Below, one piece after another: positions 18,207 to 26,503 of a stretch of 64,000 nt of DNA. Every line of letters begins with the position of its first letter. The stretch's first letter is position 1. Origin of the DNA: Shewanella aquimarina (GTDB taxonomy: Bacteria > Pseudomonadota > Gammaproteobacteria > Enterobacterales > Shewanellaceae); NCBI RefSeq assembly GCF_023349185.1, contig NZ_JAKIKY010000018.1, positions 1 to 64,000 of the forward strand. The letters are read 5' to 3'. Both the position numbers and the translations under genes were made by a program. The notes beneath the pieces are model-generated. The model did no database searches, was not told the origin of the DNA, and worked only from the letters and a program-made list of their open reading frames with translations.

Positions 18207-18220
18207 AATTTGGCTCAATA

Positions 18221-20266
18221 TTATTTCGCCTGGTTTTTAGCCACTCTTTCCATATCCACTAAATCCAGAGTGATATAGACTGTCTCGTCGAGAAATGCGT
18301 CCGGCGCCTTCACATCTTCTTCGGCGTCATCCAGAGACTTAAGTGCCTCTAGGCCTGCCACCGCACGGCGCTCGTTGAGGCGAACAAGTTGCTTCTCATC
18401 ATTCGCTTCGCGCTCGGCCACACGCTCTTTCTCTACCAGAGAGACGCTGGTTTCTTTGTGGCTCTTCTTAAACTCGGCAATATCTTGATCGATATAGCCA
18501 AATTCAACATCTTTCTTGATACGTTGCTGGTGACGCGAATCGAGGTTGGTCACTAGCTCAGGGGTAATATCCCCAAGCGTACCGTATTGGGCCACAGGCA
18601 CCTTATCCCAAGGCAAGGCGTTGGCTTCCTCGGCTTCACCGTATTCGCCCGGCTCGAGTGCACTCGGGAACGGAATATCCGGTGTCACACCTTTGAGCTG
18701 AGTGCTACCGCCGTTGATACGGTAAAACTTGGCGATGGTGTACTGCACATGGCCGATAGGCTTGTCATACATATCATAGATACGGCCCAGGCTCTTATGC
18801 TGCTGCACTGTGCCCTTACCAAAGGTCGACTCACCCACGATAAGCGCGCGATCATAGTCTTGTAACGCGGCGGCGAAGATCTCTGACGCCGAGGCGCTGT
18901 AACGGTCTACCATCACGGTGAGCGGTCCTGAATAGGTCACACGGCCGTCGTTGTCGCGATTTTGCGACACCTTACCGTTAGCATCACGGATCTGCACCAC
19001 AGGGCCTTGCTCGATAAACAGGCCTGTTAACAGCGTCGCCTCGGTTAATGCACCGCCGCCATTACCGCGCAGGTCAATAACAACACCTTCAACCTTGGCC
19101 TCTTTGAGCTTGACTAACTCTTTGGTGACATCTTGAGACAGGTTCATGTAGAAACCTGGGATCTTAATCACCCCAACCTTGCGGCCGGCATAATTACCGG
19201 TTTCAGGCTCGATCACCTCTGAGGTCGCGGCGCGATCTTCTAAACGGATCTTGTCACGTACTATGGTCACGTCGATTGGCTTGGCAGAAGAGCCGCCCTT
19301 CTTAGGCAGGATCTGCAGAATGACCTTACTGCCCTTAGGCCCTTTGATCAGCTCGACCACGTCATCCAGTCGCCAGCCGATCACATCGACTATCTCTTTA
19401 CCTTCCTGGCCGACACCCACGATACGATCTTCCGGTGCCAGCTTTTCGCTGTTGGCCGCGGGGCCGCCAGCCACCAGGCTCTTGATCACTGTGTAGTCGT
19501 CATCCATTTGCAACACGGCGCCTATGCCTTCGAGGCTCAGGTTCATCTCCATCTGGAAACGTTCGGCGTTGCGTGGCGACAGGTAACTGGTGTGCGGCTC
19601 GACGCTGCGAGAGAAGGCGTTCATCACACCTTGGAAGACATCTTCACTCTTGGTCTGGCTAAGACGCTTGATGGCATTGTTATAGCGCTTCTCGAGCACC
19701 TTAACGATCTCATCCCAGTTTTTACCGGTCAGCTTAAGGTTTAAGGCATCGTACTTGACGCGTTGACGCCACAGCTCATTGAGCTCGGCCTCATCTTTTG
19801 GCCAGGCGGCGTCATCTCTGTCGTACTGATAGCTGTCGCCGGGGGCGTTGAAGTCCATCTCTTTGTCGAGCAGAGATAAGGCGTAGGCAAAACGGTCATA
19901 ACGACGCTGCTGCACCAGATCGAAGATCTTGTAGGCGGCGGTGAGATCACCGCTTTTCAGCATGTCGTCAAATTGGGTCGCATAAGGCTTGAAACTGTCG
20001 ATATCACTCTGAAGCAAGACATTGCGGCGATAATCGAGCTGCTTAAGGTAACGCTCGAACACCTGCTCGGAGAAGGCATCGTCCAGATCGAATCTATGAT
20101 AATGGGCGCGAGTGAACAGACCCGTCACTCGCTTGCTCGCTACTTTATGTTGCGGCTCTTGCGTTAGAGAGGGCAACTCGCTAGATGGAATACTGGGCGT
20201 CAGTGCCCATGCCGAGAATCCTACAAAGATGCTGGCAATGGATGCTGCCAGAGTGAGTTTTCGCAT
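18221..20266 (-). CDS. prc: Tail-specific carboxy-terminal protease Prc
   Basis: Prc (Tsp) is a periplasmic S41 protease that degrades proteins from unstructured C-termini and trims envelope proteins. The 681 residues match E. coli Prc (682). A signal peptide (RKLTLAASIASIFVGFSAWA) is followed by a helical N-domain, a PDZ domain (about 235-325) and the protease core. The catalytic serine is about Ser459 in SASASEIF and the lysine about Lys484 in TFGKGTVQ. The ATG at 20264-20266 is preferred over two upstream TTG codons; AAGGAG lies 10 nt upstream. It sits next to proQ, as in E. coli. Confidence 0.96.
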   Translation of the reverse strand: MRKLTLAASIASIFVGFSAWALTPSIPSSELPSLTQEPQHKVASKRVTGLFTRAHYHRFDLDDAFSEQVFERYLKQLDYRRNVLLQSDIDSFKPYATQFDDMLKSGDLTAAYKIFDLVQQRRYDRFAYALSLLDKEMDFNAPGDSYQYDRDDAAWPKDEAELNELWRQRVKYDALNLKLTGKNWDEIVKVLEKRYNNAIKRLSQTKSEDVFQGVMNAFSRSVEPHTSYLSPRNAERFQMEMNLSLEGIGAVLQMDDDYTVIKSLVAGGPAANSEKLAPEDRIVGVGQEGKEIVDVIGWRLDDVVELIKGPKGSKVILQILPKKGGSSAKPIDVTIVRDKIRLEDRAATSEVIEPETGNYAGRKVGVIKIPGFYMNLSQDVTKELVKLKEAKVEGVVIDLRGNGGGALTEATLLTGLFIEQGPVVQIRDANGKVSQNRDNDGRVTYSGPLTVMVDRYSASASEIFAAALQDYDRALIVGESTFGKGTVQQHKSLGRIYDMYDKPIGHVQYTIAKFYRINGGSTQLKGVTPDIPFPSALEPGEYGEAEEANALPWDKVPVAQYGTLGDITPELVTNLDSRHQQRIKKDVEFGYIDQDIAEFKKSHKETSVSLVEKERVAEREANDEKQLVRLNERRAVAGLEALKSLDDAEEDVKAPDAFLDETVYITLDLVDMERVAKNQAK

Positions 20267-20297
20267 CAACAAGTTACTCCTTTTAAACGATGAACAG

Positions 20298-20942
20298 TTA
20301 TAACAGGATATGCTCTACCGGGACTTTTACCGTCAATCCTGAATCTAACTGTACTTGAACATCTTCTTTCTTGATGTCCAGGACAACACCTGCAACAGGT
20401 GATTTACCTAGTTTGACACTCACGCGTTGATTTGGTTTCAACTCGGTCAGTGTTGCCGGGGTTAAATCCTTGGCTTCAACCTGTGGCTTAGCCGCTTTAG
20501 GCGCTGGTTTGCTGCTGCGCTTAGGCTGTGGCTTCTTGAAGGCTTTCTTCTCAGACTTAGGACCAGGCTTCTCAGCCTTTTCTGCCGCCGCTTTCGCTGC
20601 ACGCTTTGCCTTAGCCTTCTCTTGACTCTCCTTCAGTGTAGCCTGTGCATGGTCAATATGCTCTTGCTCAAGCTCGCCACACTCGTTGCCGTCGAGATCG
20701 ACACGCTGTGCCCCAGCCTTAACCCCTTTCAGGTAACGCCAGCTACTGGTGTAACGGCGTAAGGCGATTCTTAATTGCGTTTTACTGACTTTAGAATCAT
20801 CAGCTAACCTTTCAGCCAAGTCTTGAAACAATCCTATTTTTAAAGGCTTAGTTTCACCTTCAGCGATAAAGCATAAAGGAAATGTTTCATATAAATACGC
20901 AAGAATTGCGTTGGTGTCGGTCAACTTTTCTGTTGATTCCAT
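20298..20942 (-). CDS. proQ: RNA chaperone ProQ
   Basis: ProQ is a FinO-domain RNA-binding protein that stabilises sRNAs and mRNA 3' ends. The FinO domain covers about residues 1-115 (LAYLYETFPLCF, LRRYTSSWRYLKG). A Lys/Ala-rich linker follows (about 118-165), then a Tudor/SH3-like C-domain with VSVKLGKSPVAGVVLDIKKEDV. The ATG at 20940-20942 is chosen because GGAAG lies 5 nt upstream; it gives 214 residues. Another ATG is directly upstream and a GTG four codons upstream. The gene lies between prc and msrC as in enterobacteria. Confidence 0.96.
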   Translation of the reverse strand: MESTEKLTDTNAILAYLYETFPLCFIAEGETKPLKIGLFQDLAERLADDSKVSKTQLRIALRRYTSSWRYLKGVKAGAQRVDLDGNECGELEQEHIDHAQATLKESQEKAKAKRAAKAAAEKAEKPGPKSEKKAFKKPQPKRSSKPAPKAAKPQVEAKDLTPATLTELKPNQRVSVKLGKSPVAGVVLDIKKEDVQVQLDSGLTVKVPVEHILL

Positions 20943-21026
20943 CATTACTTCCACAGTTTAAAAGGGACTATCACCTCGCCGGGTTAACGTCGGCACTGGC
21001 GTGTCGTTCATATTGGTTAGACATCG

Positions 21027-21055
21027 GGTCGCTTACATGCCGCTAGGCGGCGACC
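21027..21055 (-). other. Hairpin in the proQ leader
   Basis: GGTCGC and GCGACC arms enclose an inner GCCGC/GCGGC pair about 85-115 bp upstream of the proQ start. There is no T-run on the minus strand, so it may be a leader structure rather than a terminator of msrC. Confidence 0.35.
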
Positions 21056-21214
21056 ACACAATCCAACATACCTTATCAATTACAGTCAATAAACGCCATG
21101 TATTCATTTCAACTAATGAAAAATCTCACGGCGTGTTTTTGAATTCATCAAGCGGCCTATTATAAGGGCGCGCCAGACGAAAGCGACCATCAATTGTGCA
21201 AAATTGGTTGTAGT

Positions 21215-21673
21215 TTAAGCAAATAAAGCCTTTTCCAGACTTTTTACGCAGGACTCTAGCCCCAATTGATCCGCCTCGTCGAAGCGAGAGAAGGAGGGGC
21301 TATCAATATCGAGTACGCCGATCACCTGACCGTCACGGCGCAGTGGGATCACAATTTCCGAGTTACTGGCGGCATCACAGGCGATGTGACCGTCGAAAGC
21401 ATGGACATCTTCGATGCGCTGAGTGGTATCACTCTGGGCCGCCGTGCCACATACTCCCTTCCCCACCGGAATACGGGTACAAGCCACTTTGCCTTGGAAG
21501 GGGCCCAGCACCAGCTGATCACCTTGCAGCAAATAGAAACCGACCCAGTTAATATCATCCAGATGCTCGTTGAGCAGCGCCGAGAAGTTTGCCATCGCCG
21601 CGACGAGGTTATCTTCGCCGCTAAACAGGGCTTCAACTTGACGGGTAAGCGTCGTGTAACAAGGTGTACTCAT
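21215..21673 (-). CDS. msrC: Free methionine-(R)-sulfoxide reductase MsrC
   Basis: This small GAF-domain enzyme reduces free methionine-R-sulfoxide with thioredoxin. It matches E. coli YebR/MsrC. The three active-site cysteines are Cys65, Cys75 and Cys99, with the same spacing (10 and 24) as the E. coli enzyme. The motif NWVGFYL near residue 42 and GVLDIDSP near 128 are conserved. The 152-residue length fits, and the start ATG has AGGAAA upstream. It lies between proQ and yebG. Confidence 0.93.
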   Translation of the reverse strand: MSTPCYTTLTRQVEALFSGEDNLVAAMANFSALLNEHLDDINWVGFYLLQGDQLVLGPFQGKVACTRIPVGKGVCGTAAQSDTTQRIEDVHAFDGHIACDAASNSEIVIPLRRDGQVIGVLDIDSPSFSRFDEADQLGLESCVKSLEKALFA

Positions 21674-21690
21674 ACAAATTTCCTAACAAT

Positions 21691-21975
21691 TTATGTTTTC
21701 GTTTCAGCTTTCTTGGCGGGTTTCTTTGCCGGTGCAGCCTTAGTTGCTGCGCCGCCTTTCAAGAGTCCCATGAGCTGATCTTTATGTTCTGCCATGTAGA
21801 AACAAAGTTGTTCTAATGCATTTTCATCTAAGCCTAAATCAACTTGCTCAATAAAAGGAAGAAGATTATCCGCGATATCGAGCATCTTATCGTAGGCATC
21901 CGCCTCCTTCTTAGATGTGAATGTCATCTTCTCCACCCCTTCTCTGACTACGACAAATTTCGTTATAACTGCCAT
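21691..21975 (-). CDS. yebG: SOS-induced protein YebG
   Basis: YebG is a small DNA-damage-inducible protein of unclear function. The 94 residues match E. coli YebG (96): the start MAVITKFVVVREGVEKM is followed by the family motif FTSKKEADAYDKMLD. The tail is Lys/Ala-rich, as is common in nucleic-acid-binding small proteins. The ATG at 21973-21975 is chosen because GAGGG lies just upstream; a GTG further out would overlap the LexA site region. A near-consensus LexA box lies 14 bp upstream, directly supporting SOS control. Confidence 0.93.
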   Translation of the reverse strand: MAVITKFVVVREGVEKMTFTSKKEADAYDKMLDIADNLLPFIEQVDLGLDENALEQLCFYMAEHKDQLMGLLKGGAATKAAPAKKPAKKAETKT

Positions 21976-21988
21976 ATTCGCCCTCACA

Positions 21989-22004
21989 CTGTTTTTATAT
22001 ACAG
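21989..22004 (-). promoter_or_regulatory. LexA box of yebG
   Basis: CTGT-N8-ACAG (CTGTTTTTATATACAG) has both consensus arms and an AT-rich spacer. It lies 14 bp upstream of the yebG start codon, close enough that LexA would block initiation of transcription. Confidence 0.9.
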
Positions 22005-22101
22005 TTGTAGAATCTCATAAATACAACTTCTTATGCAAGTCTCAAACTTTATCTGTTAGAATCTGCGCAACTATTAGCTCCGGATTTGGGAGCCACCTTA
22101 T

Positions 22102-22368
22102 TAGGGCCTGTTGATCTTTCAAGTTTAATTTTTGTTCAATCTAAACGCATTTTGCGCGAGGCGAGAGTCATGAAGCATAGTTACTCTATGTGAATGGCGA
22201 GCAACAAAGTGCAGCGCGCGTTTAGATGAACCCTTTGGGCAGCTTTTGTAGGCCATTTCTACTGCGTTATCGCCCGTTGGTGTAGAATACTACACAACAC
22301 AGGCTCTGCCTTGTATAAACCACCTACAAATTGCTGCAAAAACAAACAGCAAAGCTCAACAGGCCCTA
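22102..22368. mobile_element. MITE-like element with 265-bp span and TA flanks
   Basis: The ends carry inverted repeats: AGGGCCTGTTGA on the left and TCAACAGGCCCT on the right are perfect over 12 bp and continue with one mismatch to about 17 bp. Read as GGGCC...GGCCC, the element is flanked on both sides by TA, the target duplication of Tc1/mariner and IS630-type transposition. It has no transposase ORF. Inside are long imperfect inverted repeats (ATCTAAACGC with GCGTTTAGAT; GCAGC..TGTAGG with CCTACA..GCTGC), so its transcript would be highly structured. It lies between the LexA-controlled yebG promoter and letA. Confidence 0.75.
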
Positions 22369-22484
22369 GGTATTTCAATAGATTGACTATAGTAATATCT
22401 TATTGGCAATAGATTACTGGTCTATATCAAGAAATTCTCACTATTGATATAGCCTTAGATGACAGGAAGCGCCCCAGAACAGAT

Positions 22485-23111
22485 ATGAAAACAGAGGTGT
22501 TAGATAAGAGTATCGTTCTTTGCCGTGCTTGCGATCTGGTCGTGAGAAAACGCGCCTTGCCAACTGGGGTGCGGGCCCTCTGCCCACGCTGCCATACCAA
22601 TCTCTATGATACCCCCTACTGCTCCGTCAACGGCATGTTAGCCCTGTGTATCACTGCGCTGGTGCTCTATTTTCCCGCCAACTTTTTTCCTGTGCTCGAG
22701 ATGCATTTTCTCGGCAGCATTCGTACCACCACCATAGCCGGAGGCGCCATGGCCGTGGCCGCTCAGGGCTATTGGGTCGTGGGCATTGCCGTATTGGTGG
22801 CGGCGGTGATCGCCCCCGGCCTGCTTATTTTGTCGATACTCACCCAGGTGCTGATCGTAAAATACCGACTCAAGATCCCTTTCTTTCGCAATATCTATAA
22901 GAAGCTGCTGAAGCAGCACAGCTTATTGGCACAGCTCTCCATGCTTGAGATCTACATGATCAGCATATTCGTCTCGGTATTTCAGCTCTCAGATTACACC
23001 GATCTCTATTTCGGAATCGGCACTTTCTGTTTCACCATGTTGTTTATCATGGTGATCTTCATGCAACGGGAATATGACATAGAGCATATGTGGAGCGTAC
23101 TGGATGAGTAA
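22485..23111 (+). CDS. LetA/PqiA-like membrane protein, N-terminal half
   Basis: This 208-residue inner-membrane protein is a PqiA-family module: a cytoplasmic zinc-ribbon start with C-x2-C pairs (Cys13/Cys16 and Cys33/Cys36), then about four TM helices. It corresponds to the first half of E. coli LetA (YebS, about 427 residues). The next gene overlaps by 8 nt and encodes the second half, so LetA is split in two here. With LetB it would form a phospholipid transport route between the membranes. Order msrC-letA-letB is conserved with E. coli, apart from yebG and the MITE between. Confidence 0.9.
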   Translation: MKTEVLDKSIVLCRACDLVVRKRALPTGVRALCPRCHTNLYDTPYCSVNGMLALCITALVLYFPANFFPVLEMHFLGSIRTTTIAGGAMAVAAQGYWVVGIAVLVAAVIAPGLLILSILTQVLIVKYRLKIPFFRNIYKKLLKQHSLLAQLSMLEIYMISIFVSVFQLSDYTDLYFGIGTFCFTMLFIMVIFMQREYDIEHMWSVLDE

Positions 23112-23736
23112 GCTCAGCAGGCCTCCCCAGGGCGAATCATTGGGGCTGACCAACTGCCCTACCTGTAAGTTTCTGTGCCATCTCGATCAGGGCAGCTGTC
23201 CACGCTGCGGACAGGCGGTGCAGAGCCGGGATCGCACCAGTGTGCAAAAGAGCTGGGCACTGCTGATCACCGCCGCCATCTTGCTGTTTCCGGCGAATCT
23301 CTACCCCATCACCATCATGACCAGTCAGGGGCAGGTACGCCAGGACACCATCTTCAGCGGCATTAACCACCTGGTGCACCTAGACCTTTTACCTATTGCC
23401 ATTATTCTGTTTACCGCCAGTATCTTAGTGCCTATGTTGAAAATTTTTGGCCTGGCGCTTTACCTGACGGCGATCAGCTATCGCCTGCCGATCTCGAAAA
23501 AAACACTTATGGCTGGCTTTCATATCATCGAATGGATAGGTCGCTGGTCCATGCTGGATCTGTTTGTGATCTCCATTACCGCGGCGCTCATTAACATGGG
23601 ACAGATTTGGGATGCCAAGCCGGCGCCTGCGGCCACCGCCTTCGCCTTGGTGATTCTGTTAACACAGCTGGCCGCAAAAGTATTAGACACGCGTTTACTC
23701 TGGGACCGATTGGAATCGAAAGATGACACAAATTGA
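23104..23736 (+). CDS. LetA/PqiA-like membrane protein, C-terminal half
   Basis: This 210-residue product is the second PqiA-family module. It has its own zinc-ribbon-like start (Cys18, Cys21, Cys32, Cys35; an extra Cys25), then about four TM helices (LLITAAILLFPANLYPI; LFTASILVPMLKIFGLALYL; a C-terminal pair). It overlaps letA part 1 by 8 nt and letB by 14 nt, so all three are translationally coupled. In E. coli both modules are one polypeptide. The retained zinc ribbon suggests this is a stable split, not a broken gene. Confidence 0.9.
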   Translation: MSKLSRPPQGESLGLTNCPTCKFLCHLDQGSCPRCGQAVQSRDRTSVQKSWALLITAAILLFPANLYPITIMTSQGQVRQDTIFSGINHLVHLDLLPIAIILFTASILVPMLKIFGLALYLTAISYRLPISKKTLMAGFHIIEWIGRWSMLDLFVISITAALINMGQIWDAKPAPAATAFALVILLTQLAAKVLDTRLLWDRLESKDDTN

Positions 23737-26347
23737 AACACCAAAAGTCGTTAAGAAAAAACTCTTCTCTCCCATCTGGCTACTTCCTCTGATCGCTTTG
23801 GCCCTGGGAGCTTGGCTCGGGATCAAGAGCATTCGTGAGTCCGGCGTCGAAGTGCGCATCCATTTCCCCAGCGCCACAGGGATAGACGTGGGTAAGACGC
23901 TGGTCAGATACCAGGGATTAACCGTGGGTAAGGTGGTTGATATCAGTATCGACGATCAACTCCAGGGCGTTTATGTGGATCTGCTGATGGATTATCGCTC
24001 GACCCCCTTCCTACGCGATGAGACCAAGTTCTGGCTGGTGACCCCTAAGGCATCGATCACGGGTGTAGAAGGGCTAGACGCCCTCTTCTCGGGTAACTAT
24101 ATCGCCATCCAGCCAGGCGAAGGCGATTACAAGAACGAGTTTACCGCCGAAGATCAGGCCCCGCCGGTGGCTCCTGGCTCAGATGGTTTGATGATCGAAC
24201 TCACCAGCCCATCCCTCGGCTCTTTGGATGTGGGCTCTCAGGTGTTTTACCGTCAGATCCCGGTCGGAAAAATAGTCAGCTATCGCCTGGTGAACGACGA
24301 CAGCATCCTCTTCAATGCTTACATAGAGAAGAAGTATGCCCACCTAGTAAAACAGGACTCACGCTTCTGGAATGTCTCCGGGCTGGCGCTGGACGCCTCG
24401 CTATCTGGCATCAAGGTTAAGACAGAGAGCCTCTCGGCCATCCTCGCCGGTGGCGTCAGTTTCTCTTCACAAAGCAGCAGCGAGCAGGCGAACGTCAATC
24501 AGACCTTCACCATCTTCGAGGATAAAGAGCATGCCCTGGGCGGCATTAGCTTCAGCCTCACGGCCGATGACGCAGATAGCCTAAGCACAGGCGCCGACAT
24601 CGTCTATCGCGGCATCACCATAGGCCAGATCACCCACACCCAGCTAACCGAGTCAGGCGTGACCTTCGATGCAAATATCGCCACTCAATATGCCGAGCTT
24701 CTCGGCACAGACAGTCAATTCTGGCTCGAAGGTGCCGATCTATCGCTTAGCGGCATCAAGCATGCCAGCCGACTGGTTACCGGGAATGTGGTAGCCTTCA
24801 TGCCCGGCAGCGGCGAACATCAGGCCAGCTACCCACTGCTGGCTAAGGCACCGCAGCACACACAGCCGCCACTGTTGCTCAGCCTGAGCGCCGAGGAAAA
24901 CCCAGGGATCAGCGCAGGCGCCGAGGTGCGCTACAAACAACTGCCCATAGGTCAGGTCGACGGCGTCGAGTTTAAACCTGACTTTTCCGGCCTAGCCTAC
25001 CGCATCCAGATCTGGCCCGAATTTGCCAAGCTTATCCATCAGGGGAGCTACTTCGTTGCCGAATCGGCCCTGGCGATCGATGCCTCCCTGGACGGCATCA
25101 AGGTCAATACCCGGGATCTGTCCACCCTCACCAAAGGCGCCATCAGCCTGATGCAGGGCCGCAGTAAGAAAGCCGTCAATCCTGAGAGATCACTGCCACT
25201 GTTTGCCAATGCCAAGCAGGCCGAGGGGTATCTGGCTAAGCAGAGTCGCCTCAAAATAGTGCTTGCGAGTCCGGATGGTGCCGGGCTCGCCGCCCACTCC
25301 CCTATCTACTATAAGAAGATGCAGATCGGTGAGGTGCAAGGAGTCAACTGGCGCGCCAGCAGCGAAGACTTTGCCATCGAGCTGGGTATCGACAAGCAGT
25401 TCGCCTCGCTGGTTAAGCCAAGCACCATCTTCTGGCGTAACGGTGCCCTGAGCGTCGATGCCAGCCTAAATGGCGTCAAGCTGGATGTAGCGCCACTTGA
25501 AGGCGCATTAAAGGGCAGCGTATCCCTTGGGCTGCTGGACAAAGACGATATCGGTAACCAGAGCCACCTCTATGGCTCAGAGACCTTGGCCCGCGCTAAG
25601 GCAACGCCCATCAGCATAGTTTTCGATGCCAGCACACGCCTGAGTGCCCACGCGCCGATCCGCTATCAGGGCCATCAGATAGGGCAAGTCGAGAGGGTAA
25701 AACTATCCCAAGACTTGCACAGTGTCAGCGTCGATGCCTACCTCTATGGCGACTACGCAGCGCCTTTCCTGGCCGACGATGCCCAATACTTTATCGTCGA
25801 CGCCAATATCTCCCTCTCAGGCATCACGGCCGCCGAGACCCTAATTACCGGCCCCTATGTGTCCGTACTGCCGGGTGAGAGTGGCAACATAGTGCATGAC
25901 TTTATGGGCAGCGTCGAGTCCCCGGCATTACTCGCCCAAGACGCACTCACCTTCACTCTGGTGGATGACAACCTGGGCTCGGTCAAGATAGGCACCCCTA
26001 TCATCTTCCGCGGTATCAAGATAGGCGAAGTCAAGCAGGTACAACTGTCCTCCACTGGCACTCAGGTCGAGATGACAGCTCAGGTGGCCAGCGGGTATCG
26101 TCATCTGATCAATCAGAGCAGTCAGTTCTGGGATTTGTCGGGTATCAAGGTCGATCTCGGCCTCTTCTCCGGCGCACAGATCGAAACCGGCTCACTGGAG
26201 ACTATCATCGCCGGTGGTATTGGCGTGGCAACCCAATCGGCGACCACGGAGCAAAATCGCATAGGTCAGCATCAGATCTTTAGCCTGCAGCCCAAACTGG
26301 ATCCCGATTGGTTAAAATGGGCGCCAAATCAACAAAGTCTGCATTAA
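23723..26347 (+). CDS. letB: Intermembrane phospholipid transport protein LetB (seven MCE domains)
   Basis: LetB forms a long periplasmic tube through which lipids pass between inner and outer membranes. The 874 residues match E. coli LetB (YebT, 877). One N-terminal TM helix (about 13-36, IWLLPLIALALGAWLG) anchors it. Seven MCE repeats of about 100-120 residues follow, each beginning with a G-x-x-V-x-Y-(R/K)-G/K-x-x-(I/V)-G-x-V pattern and ending in a hydrophobic LETI-x-x-GGI-like segment. Start ATG at 23723 lies within the end of the upstream gene. A hairpin at 26382-26406 follows. Confidence 0.95.
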   Translation: MTQIETPKVVKKKLFSPIWLLPLIALALGAWLGIKSIRESGVEVRIHFPSATGIDVGKTLVRYQGLTVGKVVDISIDDQLQGVYVDLLMDYRSTPFLRDETKFWLVTPKASITGVEGLDALFSGNYIAIQPGEGDYKNEFTAEDQAPPVAPGSDGLMIELTSPSLGSLDVGSQVFYRQIPVGKIVSYRLVNDDSILFNAYIEKKYAHLVKQDSRFWNVSGLALDASLSGIKVKTESLSAILAGGVSFSSQSSSEQANVNQTFTIFEDKEHALGGISFSLTADDADSLSTGADIVYRGITIGQITHTQLTESGVTFDANIATQYAELLGTDSQFWLEGADLSLSGIKHASRLVTGNVVAFMPGSGEHQASYPLLAKAPQHTQPPLLLSLSAEENPGISAGAEVRYKQLPIGQVDGVEFKPDFSGLAYRIQIWPEFAKLIHQGSYFVAESALAIDASLDGIKVNTRDLSTLTKGAISLMQGRSKKAVNPERSLPLFANAKQAEGYLAKQSRLKIVLASPDGAGLAAHSPIYYKKMQIGEVQGVNWRASSEDFAIELGIDKQFASLVKPSTIFWRNGALSVDASLNGVKLDVAPLEGALKGSVSLGLLDKDDIGNQSHLYGSETLARAKATPISIVFDASTRLSAHAPIRYQGHQIGQVERVKLSQDLHSVSVDAYLYGDYAAPFLADDAQYFIVDANISLSGITAAETLITGPYVSVLPGESGNIVHDFMGSVESPALLAQDALTFTLVDDNLGSVKIGTPIIFRGIKIGEVKQVQLSSTGTQVEMTAQVASGYRHLINQSSQFWDLSGIKVDLGLFSGAQIETGSLETIIAGGIGVATQSATTEQNRIGQHQIFSLQPKLDPDWLKWAPNQQSLH

Positions 26348-26381
26348 GGCTCACTAGTATAGAAAGGCAGGGAGTCGACTT

Positions 26382-26406
26382 GGTGGCTATGCTTTACATA
26401 GCCACC
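26382..26406 (+). terminator. Hairpin downstream of letB
   Basis: A perfect 10-bp stem GGTGGCTATG/CATAGCCACC with a 5-nt loop follows letB by 35 bp. It lacks a T-run, so termination is uncertain. Confidence 0.5.
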
Positions 26407-26440
26407 CATTAAGGAAACTAGCTGCCAACTTGTGCCCTAA

Positions 26441-26480
26441 GACCTGTTTTGCACCGCCGAAACCTGTTTGGCACCGCCGA
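26441..26480 (+). repeat. Two tandem 20-bp repeats upstream of the GGDEF gene
   Basis: Two 20-bp copies sharing ACCTGTTT-x-GCACCGCCGA differ at two positions. They sit 24 bp upstream of the diguanylate cyclase start, so they form part of its leader. Confidence 0.75.
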
Positions 26481-26503
26481 GCTCACCTTATCCTGGAGTC
26501 GAA

